A stretch of DNA of 64,000 nucleotides from Edwardsiella anguillarum ET080813 (GTDB lineage: Bacteria > Pseudomonadota > Gammaproteobacteria > Enterobacterales > Enterobacteriaceae), in contig NZ_CP006664.1 in NCBI RefSeq assembly GCF_000264765.2, positions 1,612,001 through 1,676,000 of the forward strand, written 5' to 3'. The notes under the pieces are model-generated. The model worked only from the letters and a program-made list of their open reading frames with translations, searched no databases and was not told the origin of the DNA. Shown piece by piece: positions 32,516 through 42,230 of this stretch. Both the position numbers and the translations under genes were made by a program. Each line of letters begins with the position of its first letter. Positions within the stretch are counted from its first letter, which is position 1.

Positions 32516-33262
32516 ATGGCCGAATGGGTAACGGGCACCATCACACAGGTTCAGCACTGGACCGATAAACTGTTCAGTATTCAGTTGCAGGCGCCCATCA
32601 AGCCGTTTCAGGCCGGGCAATTTGGCAAGCTGGGGATGGATATCGGCGGCGAACGCGTTCAGCGCGCCTACTCCTTCGTCAATCCGCCAAGCAGCGACAC
32701 GCTAGAGTTTTATCTGGTCACGGTACCGGACGGACTGCTCAGCCCGCGCCTGGCGGCGCTACAGCCGGGCGATACCCTGCTGGTCAGCGATGAAGCCAAC
32801 GGCTTTTTTGTGCTGGATGAGGTTCCGGACTGCGGGACGCTGTGGATGCTGGCCACCGGCACCGCGCTCGGGCCCTATCTGTCCATGCTGGAAGAGGGCT
32901 ACGACCTGACCCGCTTTGACCATCTGGTGCTGGTACACGCCGTCCGCCACGCCGCCGATCTCAGCTACCTGCCGCAGATGCAGCATCTGGCGCAGCGCTA
33001 CGGCGGTAAGCTGTGCATCCAGGCCGTCGTCAGCCGCGAGGCGGCGCCCGGCGCCCTGCAGGGGCGTATCCCCGATCTGATCGCCAGCGGCGCGCTGGAG
33101 GCTGCCGTTGGCCTGCCGATCAGCGCAGAGGAGAGCCACGTCATGCTGTGTGGGAACCCTCAGATGGTACGAGATACGCAGCAGCTGCTGAAAGAGACCC
33201 GCGCGATGCGCAAGCATCTGCGCCGCAAACCGGGCCAGATCACCAGCGAACACTACTGGTGA
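32516..33262 (+). CDS. fpr: ferredoxin/flavodoxin-NADP+ reductase
   Basis: FAD enzyme that moves electrons from NADPH to flavodoxin/ferredoxin, supporting Fe-S enzymes, radical-SAM proteins and superoxide defence. 248 residues, same as E. coli Fpr. FAD motif RAYSFVNPP at 50-58, NADPH motif ATGTALGPY near 112-120, C-terminal SEHYW with the terminal Trp. ATG 32516-32518 follows GGGAG within the end of the upstream gene. Confidence 0.96.
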   Translation: MAEWVTGTITQVQHWTDKLFSIQLQAPIKPFQAGQFGKLGMDIGGERVQRAYSFVNPPSSDTLEFYLVTVPDGLLSPRLAALQPGDTLLVSDEANGFFVLDEVPDCGTLWMLATGTALGPYLSMLEEGYDLTRFDHLVLVHAVRHAADLSYLPQMQHLAQRYGGKLCIQAVVSREAAPGALQGRIPDLIASGALEAAVGLPISAEESHVMLCGNPQMVRDTQQLLKETRAMRKHLRRKPGQITSEHYW

Positions 33263-33302
33263 TACGTCTGACGCCGGGACTTTCCGGCGTCGTCCCTCCG
33301 GC

Positions 33303-33737
33303 TTACGCTCCGATGCGGCGCCAGTTCAGCGCCGGCGGCGGAGGTCCATAGCGGTTATCGCCCGCCGAACCAACGAAGACACCGCAGTCCAGCAGCAGCA
33401 TGACGTAGATCAGCAGCGGCAAAAATCGCCCCAGCGCCCATGTCCACAGCCCGCCCAGGATCTCCCAGTTCCCGGCGGCCAGTATCCACGCCACCACCGC
33501 CAGCAGCGCCCACCACCCCGACTTATTGCGATCGTGCAGACGCTTGACCCATACCGCAGCCGTGGGCCACAGCGAGAGAACCAATAGAAACGCCGCGGCC
33601 TGTAACGGGATCAGCGCCGCACCGGCCAGAGAGAACAGCGCCAGCAGCAGCAGCGCCCAGACGCCCATCCAAATCCAGAATGCCTGACGGCCCAGGCGGC
33701 CGCGCAGAGAAAAACACCACTGTTGTAGGCCCATCAC
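33303..33737 (-). CDS. yiiR: DUF805 inner-membrane protein YiiR
   Basis: 144-residue protein with four hydrophobic segments. The DUF805 pattern FSLRGRLGRQAFW at the start and VKRLHDRNKSGWWAL in the middle is clear. Function unknown. The position next to fpr and yiiQ matches E. coli. Start is the first of two adjacent ATGs, or the second. Confidence 0.85.
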   Translation of the reverse strand: MMGLQQWCFSLRGRLGRQAFWIWMGVWALLLLALFSLAGAALIPLQAAAFLLVLSLWPTAAVWVKRLHDRNKSGWWALLAVVAWILAAGNWEILGGLWTWALGRFLPLLIYVMLLLDCGVFVGSAGDNRYGPPPPALNWRRIGA

Positions 33738-33895
33738 TCATCCTTTTGTCGTTCGGTTCAGTCAACAGAGCGGCGCAGTGTACCCGATCCCGGCGCCGCA
33801 TCGCGGAATTTTTACGCACCTTTTTGACAACCGGCGTCAGAAAACGCTTTAATCATCTTTCGGATCGCCATCCCGCTGTATACCGGATCAGAATC

Positions 33896-34525
33896 ATGTC
33901 ACGGATCACGCTATTATCCCTGTTCTTGCTGGCCTATCAGCCGGCCGTCTATGCCGCACCGCCGCAGACCACCGGAGAGGCGCCTCAGCCCGCACCCTAT
34001 CTGCGCCCCGGCGCACCGACGTTCGATCTCACCTTGGTCAACTTCCGCGCTCACTATAATCAGGCTTTTCCATCGCTGCCGCTGGAAGAGTACCGCGCCA
34101 TCAGCGTCAGAGATGAAAATCTGCCGCTGACCCGGGCCGCGACGCGCATCAATGCCGCCGTTTACTCCTCAGTTGTTCTGGAGAAAGGTACCGGCAAAAT
34201 CAAGAGTCTGCAGATAACTTATCTCCCCCGCGAGGACGGGGAGCGGGGCAAAGGGAAACGGGGCGCCCGCAACGGCGCTGAAACGCCCGATCGCCAGCTG
34301 GCTATCCGCTACATGGCCGCCCTGATGCAAAGCTTCTCCCCGACCCTCTCCCCGCAGCAGAGCCTAGAGAAAGCCGCAGAGCTCCTGAGCCGCGGCCGCA
34401 GCCAGCCCTATTACAGCCAGCAGGATGGTTCTTTACGCTATGTGGTATCTGATAGCGGTGAAAAAGGCATTACTTTCGCTGTTGAACCGATTAAGCTTTC
34501 ACTATCAGAGGATGCTGGATCCTGA
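33896..34525 (+). CDS. yiiQ: DUF1454 periplasmic protein YiiQ
   Basis: 209 residues with a signal peptide (MSRITLLSLFLLAYQPAVYA, cleavage about residue 20). The mature part matches E. coli YiiQ: APYLRPGAPTFDL, SLPLEEYRAI, LTRAATRINAAVYSS and the C-terminal SLRYVVSDSGEKGITFAVEPIKL. Function unknown. The ATG at 33896-33898 gives the signal peptide; the frame is open further upstream to 33680, across yiiR, but that part is not expected to be translated. Confidence 0.9.
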   Translation: MSRITLLSLFLLAYQPAVYAAPPQTTGEAPQPAPYLRPGAPTFDLTLVNFRAHYNQAFPSLPLEEYRAISVRDENLPLTRAATRINAAVYSSVVLEKGTGKIKSLQITYLPREDGERGKGKRGARNGAETPDRQLAIRYMAALMQSFSPTLSPQQSLEKAAELLSRGRSQPYYSQQDGSLRYVVSDSGEKGITFAVEPIKLSLSEDAGS

Positions 34526-34650
34526 GGTCCCTAGCCATTTGATGATGGAAAACAAAGTGTCTGACGCCCAAGATTTTTATACTGTCAGACCGAATATGCC
34601 GACAAGGCGAGTTGATTTCGATTATGTGTTTCCCAATTGGAGGAAAGAAA

Positions 34651-35415
34651 ATGCGTCAACCATTAGTTATGGGTAACTGGAAACTGAACGGTAGCCGCCA
34701 CATGGTTCATGAACTGGTTGCCGCCCTGCGCGGTGAACTGAGCGACGTTGCAAACTGCGATGTCGCCATCGCCCCGCCGGCAGTCTATCTGGATATGGCC
34801 GCCCACGAACTGGCCGGTAGCCGTATCGCCCTCGGTGCCCAGGACGTCGGTATCAATGCCTCCGGCGCATTCACCGGAGAAATCTCCGCAGCGATGCTGA
34901 AAGACATCGGTGCCAAATACATCATCATTGGTCACTCAGAGCGCCGTACCTACCACAAAGAAGGCGACGCGTTCATCGCAGAAAAATTTGCCGCGCTGAA
35001 AGAAGCCGGTCTGATCCCGGTACTGTGCATCGGTGAGACGGAAGCCGAAAACGAAGCCGGAAAAACGGAAGAGGTCTGCGCCCGCCAGCTGGATGCCGTA
35101 CTGAAAACCATGGGTGCCCAGGTGTTTAAAGGCACCGTTATCGCCTATGAACCGGTATGGGCCATCGGCACCGGCAAATCTGCCACGCCGGAACAGGCTC
35201 AGGCGGTACACAAATTTATCCGCGATCACGTTGCCAAGCACGACGCTGAAGCCGCACAGGACGTCATCATCCAGTACGGCGGCTCTGTCAACGCAGCCAA
35301 TGCGGCCGATCTGTTCAAGCAGCCGGATATCGACGGTGCGCTGGTCGGCGGGGCCTCACTGAAGGCCGACGCGTTCGCCACCATCGTGCGCGCTGCCGCC
35401 GCCGCTAAAGCCTAA
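34651..35415 (+). CDS. tpiA: triosephosphate isomerase
   Basis: Interconverts dihydroxyacetone phosphate and glyceraldehyde 3-phosphate in glycolysis. 254-residue TIM barrel with catalytic Lys11 (GNWKLNGS), His95 (IIIGHSERR) and Glu167 ([11 protein letters not shown]). ATG 34651-34653 has GGAGG eight bases upstream; the frame is open back to 34612. A strong terminator follows. Confidence 0.97.
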   Translation: MRQPLVMGNWKLNGSRHMVHELVAALRGELSDVANCDVAIAPPAVYLDMAAHELAGSRIALGAQDVGINASGAFTGEISAAMLKDIGAKYIIIGHSERRTYHKEGDAFIAEKFAALKEAGLIPVLCIGETEAENEAGKTEEVCARQLDAVLKTMGAQVFKGTVIAYEPVWAIGTGKSATPEQAQAVHKFIRDHVAKHDAEAAQDVIIQYGGSVNAANAADLFKQPDIDGALVGGASLKADAFATIVRAAAAAKA

Positions 35416-35441
35416 AGCGCCGCTCTGTCAGCGCCGAATGC

Positions 35442-35470
35442 AACGGCTCCCGATGGGAGCCGTTTTTTTT
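35442..35470 (+). terminator. rho-independent terminator of tpiA
   Basis: AACGGCTCCC / GGGAGCCGTT (35442-35451, 35455-35464) with a GAT loop and a run of eight T. Confidence 0.93.
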
Positions 35471-35492
35471 GGCAGCGTCCGCGCACCGTTCA

Positions 35493-35516
35493 TAAAAAAG
35501 CCCCGCACGCGGGGCC
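35493..35516 (-). terminator. rho-independent terminator of pfkA
   Basis: GCCCCGC (35500-35506) and GCGGGGC (35509-35515); the six A on the plus strand at 35494-35499 become the T run on the minus strand. Confidence 0.88.
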
Positions 35517-35544
35517 CTGTGAGGCAGAGGCGCTACAAGCGCCG

Positions 35545-36507
35545 TTAGAACAGTATCTTGGCAGTATCCAGCCAATCGCCCTTAAACGGACGCTTCATAT
35601 TTTCAACCGCATCGATGATGTCGTGATGCACCAGCTTTTCGTTCTGGATCCCCACGCAGCGGCCGCCGTATCCCTGCAGCAGCAGCTCAATGGAGTAGGC
35701 TCCCATGCGGGACGCAAGGATACGGTCATAGGCCACCGGCGCACCGCCGCGCTGGATATGTCCCAGTACGGTCGAGCGAGTTTCGCGGCCGGTCTCCTGT
35801 TCGATAAACTTGGCCAGCTCATCCACATCACAGATATGCTCGGTGATGGCAACGATAGCGTGCTTCTTGCCTTTAGTGATGCCGGCCTGAATCTCTTCGA
35901 CCAGCTCTTCGCGCTTGAATTCCACCTCCGGCAGCACGATATATTCGCAGCCGCCGGCGATCGCCGCCGCCAGCGTCAGGTCGCCACAGTAGCGCCCCAT
36001 CACCTCGACGATGGAGATACGCTGGTGTGAAGAGGAGGTATCGCGCAGACGGTCAATGGCCTCCACAACAGTTTCCAGCGCCGTAAAATACCCGATGGTG
36101 TAATCGGTGCCGGCCACATCGTTATCGATAGTTCCCGGCAGGCCAATACAGGGGAATCCCATCTCGGTCAGGCGCTTAGCCCCCAGATAAGAACCGTCGC
36201 CGCCGATCACCACCAGCGCATCCAAGCCAAACTCACGCATATTCTCTACGGCCTTTTCACGCACTTTCTCGTCGCGAAACTCCGGGAAGCGGGCTGAGCC
36301 AAGGAAAGTGCCGCCGCGGTTGATCACGTCGGAAACGCTATAGCGATCCAGTTGTTCAATGCGTCCTTCATACAGACCGAGGTAGCCATCATGGATGCCG
36401 TAAACGTCTAACCCTTTGGATAAGGCCGCACGCACGACGCCGCGGATGGCCGCGTTCATGCCCGGCGCATCACCGCCACTGGTCAAAACACCGATTTTTT
36501 TGATCAT
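35545..36507 (-). CDS. pfkA: 6-phosphofructokinase I
   Basis: ATP-dependent phosphorylation of fructose 6-phosphate, the committed glycolytic step; allosteric tetramer. 320 residues, same as E. coli. ATP site [13 protein letters not shown] at 11-23, GGDGS at 102-106, and the catalytic motif GTIDND at 125-130. ATG 36505-36507 preceded by AGAGG. Upstream is a 298-bp gap to fieF, with TATAAT at about 36689-36694 on the minus strand as a possible -10. Confidence 0.97.
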   Translation of the reverse strand: MIKKIGVLTSGGDAPGMNAAIRGVVRAALSKGLDVYGIHDGYLGLYEGRIEQLDRYSVSDVINRGGTFLGSARFPEFRDEKVREKAVENMREFGLDALVVIGGDGSYLGAKRLTEMGFPCIGLPGTIDNDVAGTDYTIGYFTALETVVEAIDRLRDTSSSHQRISIVEVMGRYCGDLTLAAAIAGGCEYIVLPEVEFKREELVEEIQAGITKGKKHAIVAITEHICDVDELAKFIEQETGRETRSTVLGHIQRGGAPVAYDRILASRMGAYSIELLLQGYGGRCVGIQNEKLVHHDIIDAVENMKRPFKGDWLDTAKILF

Positions 36508-36760
36508 GACTACCTCTGAGCTTGTGGATACTATTTCTTAGGAATGGCTTGGCGCGTACAACCCTGGCCCCGGCCGTCGGGAATGGCGACGGCCTACGCG
36601 ACACCCCACGCTTGCCCATCGCCAGCACCGCTGGCCGTGGACTCCGCCTGCTGGTACAGAAAATGAACACTCAATTTAATTACTGTGTAATATTATAGCA
36701 AAGTAATCAAGCTGAATTGATTCAGGTCAGCCCACTACATGGTAAATATTTTACTGCGCG

Positions 36761-36788
36761 AAAAAAATAGCCGCGCTGTAACCCGGCT
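36761..36788 (-). terminator. probable terminator of fieF
   Basis: A 5-bp AGCCG / CGGCT stem (36769-36773, 36784-36788), followed on the minus strand by an A and six T-rich bases. Short stem, so moderate confidence. Confidence 0.5.
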
Positions 36789-36805
36789 CACAAACTGGTA
36801 TTTTT

Positions 36806-37708
36806 TTAGCTCTCCCACAGCCCTTTTTGTTCAGCGGGAACCACCGAGGTAGGATCCTGATGAATAATCACATCCGCGGCGGGGAAGTGCTGCAGGAGAT
36901 CGTGCTCAACGCCGTCGGCGATAGCATGAGCATCTACCAACGGCAGCGTATCGTCCATCTCTAGATGTAACTGAATAAAACGGGTTGGGCCGGACTGGCG
37001 GGTACGCAGATCGTGTACGCCCAGGACGCCGCGGTGCTCGCGGACAATACGGACGATCAGATGCCGCTCCTCGGGGCTCAGAGCCCGATCGAGCAGGGAC
37101 TGCACCGCATCGTACCCCATACGCAGGGCGCTGTAGAGGATATAGACCCCGATCCCCAGCGCGAACAGCGCGTCAGCCCTGGCCACACCGTACCAGCTCA
37201 ATCCCAGAGAGACCAGAATGGCCCCGTTCATCAACACGTCGGACTGGTAATGCAGCATGTCGGCGCGCACCGCTTGACTCTGGGTCCTACGTACCACCCA
37301 GCGTTGAAAGGTCACCAGCGCCAGGGGACACACCAGCGCAAACGCCGTAACCCAAATCCCGGCGCCGGGATCGTTCATCGGCTCCGGCTTGAGCAGGTGC
37401 TGGAAACCGGTCAGGAACAGGAACAGCGCGGAACCACAGATGAACATACTCTGTGCCAGCGCGGCCAGCGACTCGGCCTTGCCGTGGCCAAAGGTATGAT
37501 CCTTATCCGCCGGCTGCAGGGCGTAGCGGATCACCAGCAGATTGGTCAACGAGGCCGCGATATCGACCAGCGAGTCCACCAGCGACGCCAGCAGGCTGAC
37601 CGACCCGGTATGCCACCAGGCTAAAATTTTCAAAATCAGCAAGATAGTGGCTGTCGCCGTCGCGCTAAGCGCGGCCACCTTCACCAATCGAGCATATTGC
37701 TGATGCAT
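36806..37708 (-). CDS. fieF: cation-efflux pump FieF (YiiP)
   Basis: Proton-coupled exporter of Fe2+ and Zn2+ of the CDF family, inner membrane. 300 residues, same as E. coli. Six helices; metal site Asp45 and Asp49 (LVDSLVD) with His153 and Asp157 (HYQSD), and a cytoplasmic C-terminal domain ([22 protein letters not shown]) for dimerisation and metal sensing. ATG 37706-37708. Confidence 0.96.
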   Translation of the reverse strand: MHQQYARLVKVAALSATATATILLILKILAWWHTGSVSLLASLVDSLVDIAASLTNLLVIRYALQPADKDHTFGHGKAESLAALAQSMFICGSALFLFLTGFQHLLKPEPMNDPGAGIWVTAFALVCPLALVTFQRWVVRRTQSQAVRADMLHYQSDVLMNGAILVSLGLSWYGVARADALFALGIGVYILYSALRMGYDAVQSLLDRALSPEERHLIVRIVREHRGVLGVHDLRTRQSGPTRFIQLHLEMDDTLPLVDAHAIADGVEHDLLQHFPAADVIIHQDPTSVVPAEQKGLWES

Positions 37709-37760
37709 AGTTCACCCAAAGGTTGTTTAATCAGCCGCCCAGTATAGCGAATTACAGACA

Positions 37761-37818
37761 AAAAAAAGCCCCGCCATCATGGCGGGGAAGACAGGGATGG
37801 TGTCTATGGCAAGGAAAA
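37761..37818 (-). ncRNA. cpxQ: CpxQ small RNA (cpxP 3' UTR)
   Basis: The minus strand just after cpxP reads TTTTCCTTGCCATAGACACC, then ATCCCTGTCTTCCCC, a CCCCGCC/GGCGGGG stem (37769-37775, 37781-37787) and a run of eight T. This matches the sRNA CpxQ, which in Salmonella and E. coli is cut from the cpxP mRNA by RNase E, binds Hfq and represses inner-membrane protein mRNAs. The seed part is conserved from memory; the processing site is inferred. Confidence 0.85.
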
Positions 37819-37841
37819 ACAGGGTGCTACTCGGTCGTACA

Positions 37842-38321
37842 CTACTTCTGGGCAGAAGTATTCTGCATGTACGCTATCTGCTGCTGCCAACCGGCAATTT
37901 TCTGCTGATAGCGTGCGTTTAACTGGGACTTCTGATCCGGCGTGAGGAGGTTAAACATCATATTGCGTATCCGGGCCATTTCGACCTGGCGGATCACGCT
38001 CTCCTGCGCCATCTTCTCAGCCAGGGCTTTCACCGCGGCCTCATCAAAATTTTCTGTCGTCACCAGGCGATGCATGGCTTCGATATCATGCAGCTTTATG
38101 CTCGAAAAACCGTGACGCGTCGTCTGCATTAAATCCCGCATCTGCTGACGCTGTCGTTCAGTAAGGTTCACACCATCAAACATGTAGTTATGATCCATAC
38201 TCTGTTGCATCATATCGTTACCCTGATGCCAGCGACATACCGGTTCACCTTCATCGGCGTATACAGCGACGGAGGTCATCATAAACAGGACGGCCATGGT
38301 CAGGGTTGCAGTTTTATGCAT
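37842..38321 (-). CDS. cpxP: periplasmic Cpx inhibitor CpxP
   Basis: Periplasmic protein that dampens CpxA and helps DegP remove misfolded proteins. 159 residues. Signal peptide of about 22 residues ending VAVYA. Two LTxxQ motifs: LTERQ at 53-57 and LTPDQ at 126-130, in an alpha-helical chain. ATG 38319-38321 follows AGGAGTG. It diverges from cpxRA and is expected to be a strong Cpx target; its 3' UTR yields CpxQ. Confidence 0.93.
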   Translation of the reverse strand: MHKTATLTMAVLFMMTSVAVYADEGEPVCRWHQGNDMMQQSMDHNYMFDGVNLTERQRQQMRDLMQTTRHGFSSIKLHDIEAMHRLVTTENFDEAAVKALAEKMAQESVIRQVEMARIRNMMFNLLTPDQKSQLNARYQQKIAGWQQQIAYMQNTSAQK

Positions 38322-38402
38322 CTCTCACTCCTAAGTACCGGCCCGCTCATTGAATCGATGTATGTAGTCTACCCATACAGCTGAAAACATGCGTCAGGGG
38401 AT

Positions 38403-38417
38403 GTAAAACTAAGTAAA
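38403..38417. promoter_or_regulatory. CpxR box between cpxP and cpxR
   Basis: GTAAA-N5-GTAAA (38403-38407 and 38413-38417) is the CpxR consensus arrangement. It is in the 149-bp divergent region and can drive cpxP and autoregulate cpxRA. Confidence 0.85.
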
Positions 38418-38470
38418 GTCATGGATTAGCGGCATTTGATATCGTATTTTGCGTCAGGAGGTAACACCCA

Positions 38471-39169
38471 ATGAATAAGATATTACTGGTTGATGACGAT
38501 CGCGAACTGACGTCGCTTCTGCAAGAGCTTCTTGATCTTGAAGGATTTGAAGTCATCGTCGCTCACGATGGTGAGCAGGCATTGGCGATGCTGGACGCCA
38601 GCATCGATCTGCTGCTGCTGGATGTCATGATGCCGAAGAAAAACGGTATCGATACCCTCAAAGAGCTGCGTCAACACCACCAGACGCCGGTTATTATGCT
38701 CACCGCCCGCGGCAGCGAGCTCGACAGGGTGCTGGGGCTGGAGTTGGGCGCAGACGACTACCTGCCGAAACCCTTTAATGACCGCGAACTGGTTGCCCGT
38801 ATTCGGGCTATCCTGCGCCGCTCTAACTGGAATGAACAACAGCAAAACAGCGATAGCGGTGCGCCGATCCTACAGGTCGATCGCCTGCAGCTGAATCCCG
38901 GCCGCCAAGAGGCCAGCTTTGACGGCCAGCCCCTGGAACTCACCGGCACCGAATTTACTCTGCTGTACCTGCTGGCACAGCATCTGGGGCAGGTTGTATC
39001 GCGCGAACATCTTAGCCAGGAGGTCTTGGGTAAACGTCTGACCCCCTTCGATCGCGCCATCGACATGCATATCTCTAACCTCCGCCGCAAACTGCCGGAG
39101 CGCCAGGATGGCCAGCCGTGGTTTAAAACGCTGCGCGGGCGCGGCTATCTGATGGTATCCGTTTCATGA
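38471..39169 (+). CDS. cpxR: envelope-stress response regulator CpxR
   Basis: OmpR-family response regulator. 232 residues. The receiver has phospho-acceptor Asp51 (LLLLDVMMP) and an acidic DDD triplet at 8-10; the C-terminal winged helix runs from about 130 (LTGTEFTLLYLLA, IDMHISNLRRKL). ATG follows AGGAGG. The stop overlaps the cpxA start by four bases (ATGA). Confidence 0.97.
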   Translation: MNKILLVDDDRELTSLLQELLDLEGFEVIVAHDGEQALAMLDASIDLLLLDVMMPKKNGIDTLKELRQHHQTPVIMLTARGSELDRVLGLELGADDYLPKPFNDRELVARIRAILRRSNWNEQQQNSDSGAPILQVDRLQLNPGRQEASFDGQPLELTGTEFTLLYLLAQHLGQVVSREHLSQEVLGKRLTPFDRAIDMHISNLRRKLPERQDGQPWFKTLRGRGYLMVSVS

Positions 39170-40554
39170 TCAATAGCCTGACGGCGCGTATTTTTGCCAT
39201 TTTTTGGCTGACGCTGGCGCTGGTACTGATGGTGGTACTGATGCTGCCCAAGCTCGACTCACGCCAGATAACCAGTCTTCTGGACAGTGAGCGACGCCAG
39301 GGCGTCATGCTGGAGCAGCACGTAGAAGCCGAGCTGGCCGTCGACCCCCCAAACGATCTGCTGTGGTGGCGGCGCCTGTTCCGCGCCATCGATAAATGGT
39401 CTCCGCCGGGGCAGCGCCTGCTGCTGGTGACCAGTGAAGGACGGGTGATCGGGGCCCAGCGCAACGAGATGCAGATCGTGCGTAACTTTATCGGCCAGTC
39501 CGACAATGCCGATCACCCCAAGAAGAAAAAATATGGGCGCCTGGAGATCCTGGGCCCCTTTCCGATCCGCGACGGCGAGGACAACTACCAGCTGTATCTG
39601 ATCCGTCCCGCTAACAGCCCGCAGTCCGACTTTGTAAACCTGCTGTTCGATCGTCCGCTGCTGCTGTTGCTCGTCACCATGCTGATCAGCTCACCGCTGC
39701 TGCTGTGGCTGGCGTGGAGTCTGGCCAGCCCGGCGCGTAAGCTGAAAATGGCGGCGGATGAGGTCGCCAGCGGGAGCCTGCGTCAGCACCCTGAGCTGGA
39801 GTCCGGGCCACAGGAGTTTTTGGCCACCGGGGTCAGCTTCAACCAGATGGTCAGCGCCCTTGAGGGGATGGTGAAGGCGCAGCAGCGTCTGATCTCCGAT
39901 ATCTCTCACGAGCTGCGTACACCGTTGACCCGGCTACAGCTGGCCACGGCCCTGATGCGCCGGCGCCACGGCGAGTACAGCGAGCTGGCGCGTATTGAAA
40001 CCGAGGCTCTGCGCCTGGACAGCATGATCAACGATCTGCTGGCGCTGTCGCGCAACCAGCACAAAACCGAGCTGGAGCGGGAGCCCCTGCGAGCGGATGA
40101 GCTGTGGTCTGACGTATTGGATAACGCCAGCTTCGAAGCCGAACAGCGCGGCAAAAAGCTGGAGGTCACCGCCCCTCCCGGCCCATGGCCGCTATTCGGC
40201 AGCCACTCGGCGCTGGACAGCGCGTTCGAAAATATCGTACGCAACGCCCTGCGCTACTCCAACCACCATATCGCGATCCACTTCAGCTGTGATGGACTCG
40301 GGATCACCATCCACGTAGACGATGACGGTCCGGGCGTCGCTCCCCAGGATCGTGAGCAGATCTTCCGCCCGTTCTATCGTACCGATGAGGCGCGCGATCG
40401 CGAGTCCGGCGGCACCGGGCTGGGGCTAGCGATCGTCTCTACGGTGGTTGAACAGCACCATGGCTGGGTGCGGGCCGAGGACAGCCCGCTGGGCGGTCTG
40501 CGCCTGACGCTGTGGCTACCGCTCTCCACGCGCAGCAGCGCGGGCAAAGCCTGA
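39166..40554 (+). CDS. cpxA: envelope-stress sensor histidine kinase CpxA
   Basis: Inner-membrane kinase/phosphatase for CpxR that senses misfolded envelope proteins. 462 residues. Two membrane helices (about 8-28 and 164-185) enclose the periplasmic sensor; a HAMP linker follows; the phospho-accepting His248 is in SDISHELRTPLTR; the ATPase has DDDGPGV and GGTGLGLAIV. Translationally coupled to cpxR through ATGA. Confidence 0.97.
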   Translation: MINSLTARIFAIFWLTLALVLMVVLMLPKLDSRQITSLLDSERRQGVMLEQHVEAELAVDPPNDLLWWRRLFRAIDKWSPPGQRLLLVTSEGRVIGAQRNEMQIVRNFIGQSDNADHPKKKKYGRLEILGPFPIRDGEDNYQLYLIRPANSPQSDFVNLLFDRPLLLLLVTMLISSPLLLWLAWSLASPARKLKMAADEVASGSLRQHPELESGPQEFLATGVSFNQMVSALEGMVKAQQRLISDISHELRTPLTRLQLATALMRRRHGEYSELARIETEALRLDSMINDLLALSRNQHKTELEREPLRADELWSDVLDNASFEAEQRGKKLEVTAPPGPWPLFGSHSALDSAFENIVRNALRYSNHHIAIHFSCDGLGITIHVDDDGPGVAPQDREQIFRPFYRTDEARDRESGGTGLGLAIVSTVVEQHHGWVRAEDSPLGGLRLTLWLPLSTRSSAGKA

Positions 40555-40596
40555 CGCGCTGCGCTATACTGCGCCCCCTGACATCTGGGGGCGCAA

Positions 40597-41070
40597 ATGC
40601 TGAATATCGTACTCTTCGAACCTGAAATTCCACCCAACACCGGTAACATCATCCGACTGTGTGCCAATACCGGCTTTCACCTGCACCTGATAGAGCCCCT
40701 GGGCTTTACCTGGGACGATAAGCGCCTGCGCCGCGCCGGGCTGGACTACCATGAGTTCGCCAGCATTCGCCGTCACCATAACTATTCGGCCTTCCTCGGC
40801 GGTGAAAAACCGACGCGGCTGTTCGCTCTAACGACCAAGGGAACCCCGGCCCACAGCGAGGTGACCTATCGCGACGGCGACTACCTGCTCTTTGGCCCGG
40901 AGACCCGCGGCCTGCCGGCCACGATCCTAGACAGCCTGCCGGCAGCGCAGAAAATCCGCATCCCCATGCTGGCCAGTAGCCGCAGCATGAACCTGTCTAA
41001 CGCGGTTTCCGTCGTCGTGTATGAGGCGTGGCGCCAGCTGGGCTATCCCGGCGCCCTGCGGCGTCAATAA
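40597..41070 (+). CDS. trmL: tRNA (cytidine/uridine-2'-O-)-methyltransferase TrmL
   Basis: SPOUT enzyme that methylates the wobble ribose (position 34) of two tRNA-Leu isoacceptors. 157 residues, same as E. coli (YibK). [15 protein letters not shown] near the start, FGPETRGLP and the knot region [25 protein letters not shown] 40597-40599 lies 42 bases after cpxA, so possibly cotranscribed; in E. coli trmL sits elsewhere, next to cysE, which here follows convergently. Confidence 0.95.
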   Translation: MLNIVLFEPEIPPNTGNIIRLCANTGFHLHLIEPLGFTWDDKRLRRAGLDYHEFASIRRHHNYSAFLGGEKPTRLFALTTKGTPAHSEVTYRDGDYLLFGPETRGLPATILDSLPAAQKIRIPMLASSRSMNLSNAVSVVVYEAWRQLGYPGALRRQ

Positions 41071-41075
41071 CGCGC

Positions 41076-41098
41076 GAGGGACGTCATAGACGTCCCTC
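41076..41098. other. perfect inverted repeat between trmL and cysE
   Basis: A perfect 10-bp stem GAGGGACGTC / GACGTCCCTC with an ATA loop between two convergent genes. No T run on either side; it may act as a weak bidirectional terminator or 3' end protector. Confidence 0.6.
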
Positions 41099-41119
41099 TC
41101 ACGGTACAATCGACCTCGG

Positions 41120-41941
41120 TTAAATACCGCTGCCGTCCGCAAAGTCATGGCTGCTGCCGTTAAAGCGCTGATCCATGTCCATGGATGGCTTATCGCTCTC
41201 CGGACGGCCGACGATCCGCGCCGGAACGCCCGCCACCGTCGTATGGTCGGGTACCGGGTGCAGCACCACGGACCCTGCGCCGATCTTGGCACCGCGTCCC
41301 ACCTCGATATTACCCAGAATTTTAGCACCCGCACCGATCATCACCCCTTCACGGATCTTAGGATGACGATCGCCGCACTCTTTCCCGGTACCGCCCAGCG
41401 TCACTGACTGCAGGATCGAGACATCATTCTCCACGACCGCCGTTTCACCGATAACAATCCCGGTGGCATGATCGAGCATGATCCCGCAGCCAATGCGCGC
41501 TGCCGGATGAATATCGACGCCAAAGGCCACCGAGATCTGATTCTGCAGATAAATAGCCAGAGCTCGCCGCTCCTGGCGCCATAGCCAGTGTCCAATACGA
41601 TAGGCCTGCAGCGCATGAAACCCTTTGAGGTACAGCAGCGGCGTCGAATACTTATCTACCGCCGGATCGCGCTGGCGAACCGCCAGGATATCGCGCGCGG
41701 CATACTCCACCATGCTGGGATCGGCGCGATAGGCCTCTTCGGCCACTTCACGGATCGCGATAGCCGGCATAATCGGATCAGCTAATTTATTAGCCAAAAT
41801 ATAGCTCAAGGCACCGGACAGGTTTTCATGCTTCAGCAAGGTGGCATGGAAAAAACTGGCCAGCATCGGCTCGCACTCCGCCAGTCCCCGAGCCTCTGTT
41901 TTAATATTTTGCCAGATGATTTCCAATTCTTCTGTCGACAT
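41120..41941 (-). CDS. cysE: serine O-acetyltransferase
   Basis: Acetylates serine to O-acetylserine, the first committed step of cysteine synthesis; feedback-inhibited by cysteine. 273 residues, same as E. coli. N-terminal helical domain, then a left-handed beta-helix of hexapeptide repeats (IHPAARIGCGIMLDHATGIVIG; GAGAKILGNIEVGRGAKIGAGS) with catalytic His in LDHATG. The C-terminal tail (ending DGSGI, with terminal Ile) is the cysteine-synthase-binding end. 289 bases separate it from gpsA. Confidence 0.96.
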   Translation of the reverse strand: MSTEELEIIWQNIKTEARGLAECEPMLASFFHATLLKHENLSGALSYILANKLADPIMPAIAIREVAEEAYRADPSMVEYAARDILAVRQRDPAVDKYSTPLLYLKGFHALQAYRIGHWLWRQERRALAIYLQNQISVAFGVDIHPAARIGCGIMLDHATGIVIGETAVVENDVSILQSVTLGGTGKECGDRHPKIREGVMIGAGAKILGNIEVGRGAKIGAGSVVLHPVPDHTTVAGVPARIVGRPESDKPSMDMDQRFNGSSHDFADGSGI

Positions 41942-42230
41942 GATATTGCTCCCATCCTCGTAGTAGGCGGCGGCCGATGCGAATAACAGATCCTCTGCGC
42001 TCCCTCCGTCACGTCAGACGCACAGGCCTGTCGCCGCCGAAATAGCGACGCTGCCGGGAGAGTCACCCAGCCGGGGTAAAGAGAGAATGGAGAAAATCTG
42101 ACGATAAATGATGTAATTAATCAGACGCGGTGGCGCCCGGTCAAGGGGAGAGTGATGATTATCCCGAGAGACTCACACCCTGAGAGGAAAGAGCGGGTAT
42201 CCGCCGGCCCGGCAGATACCCGCCAACGTA

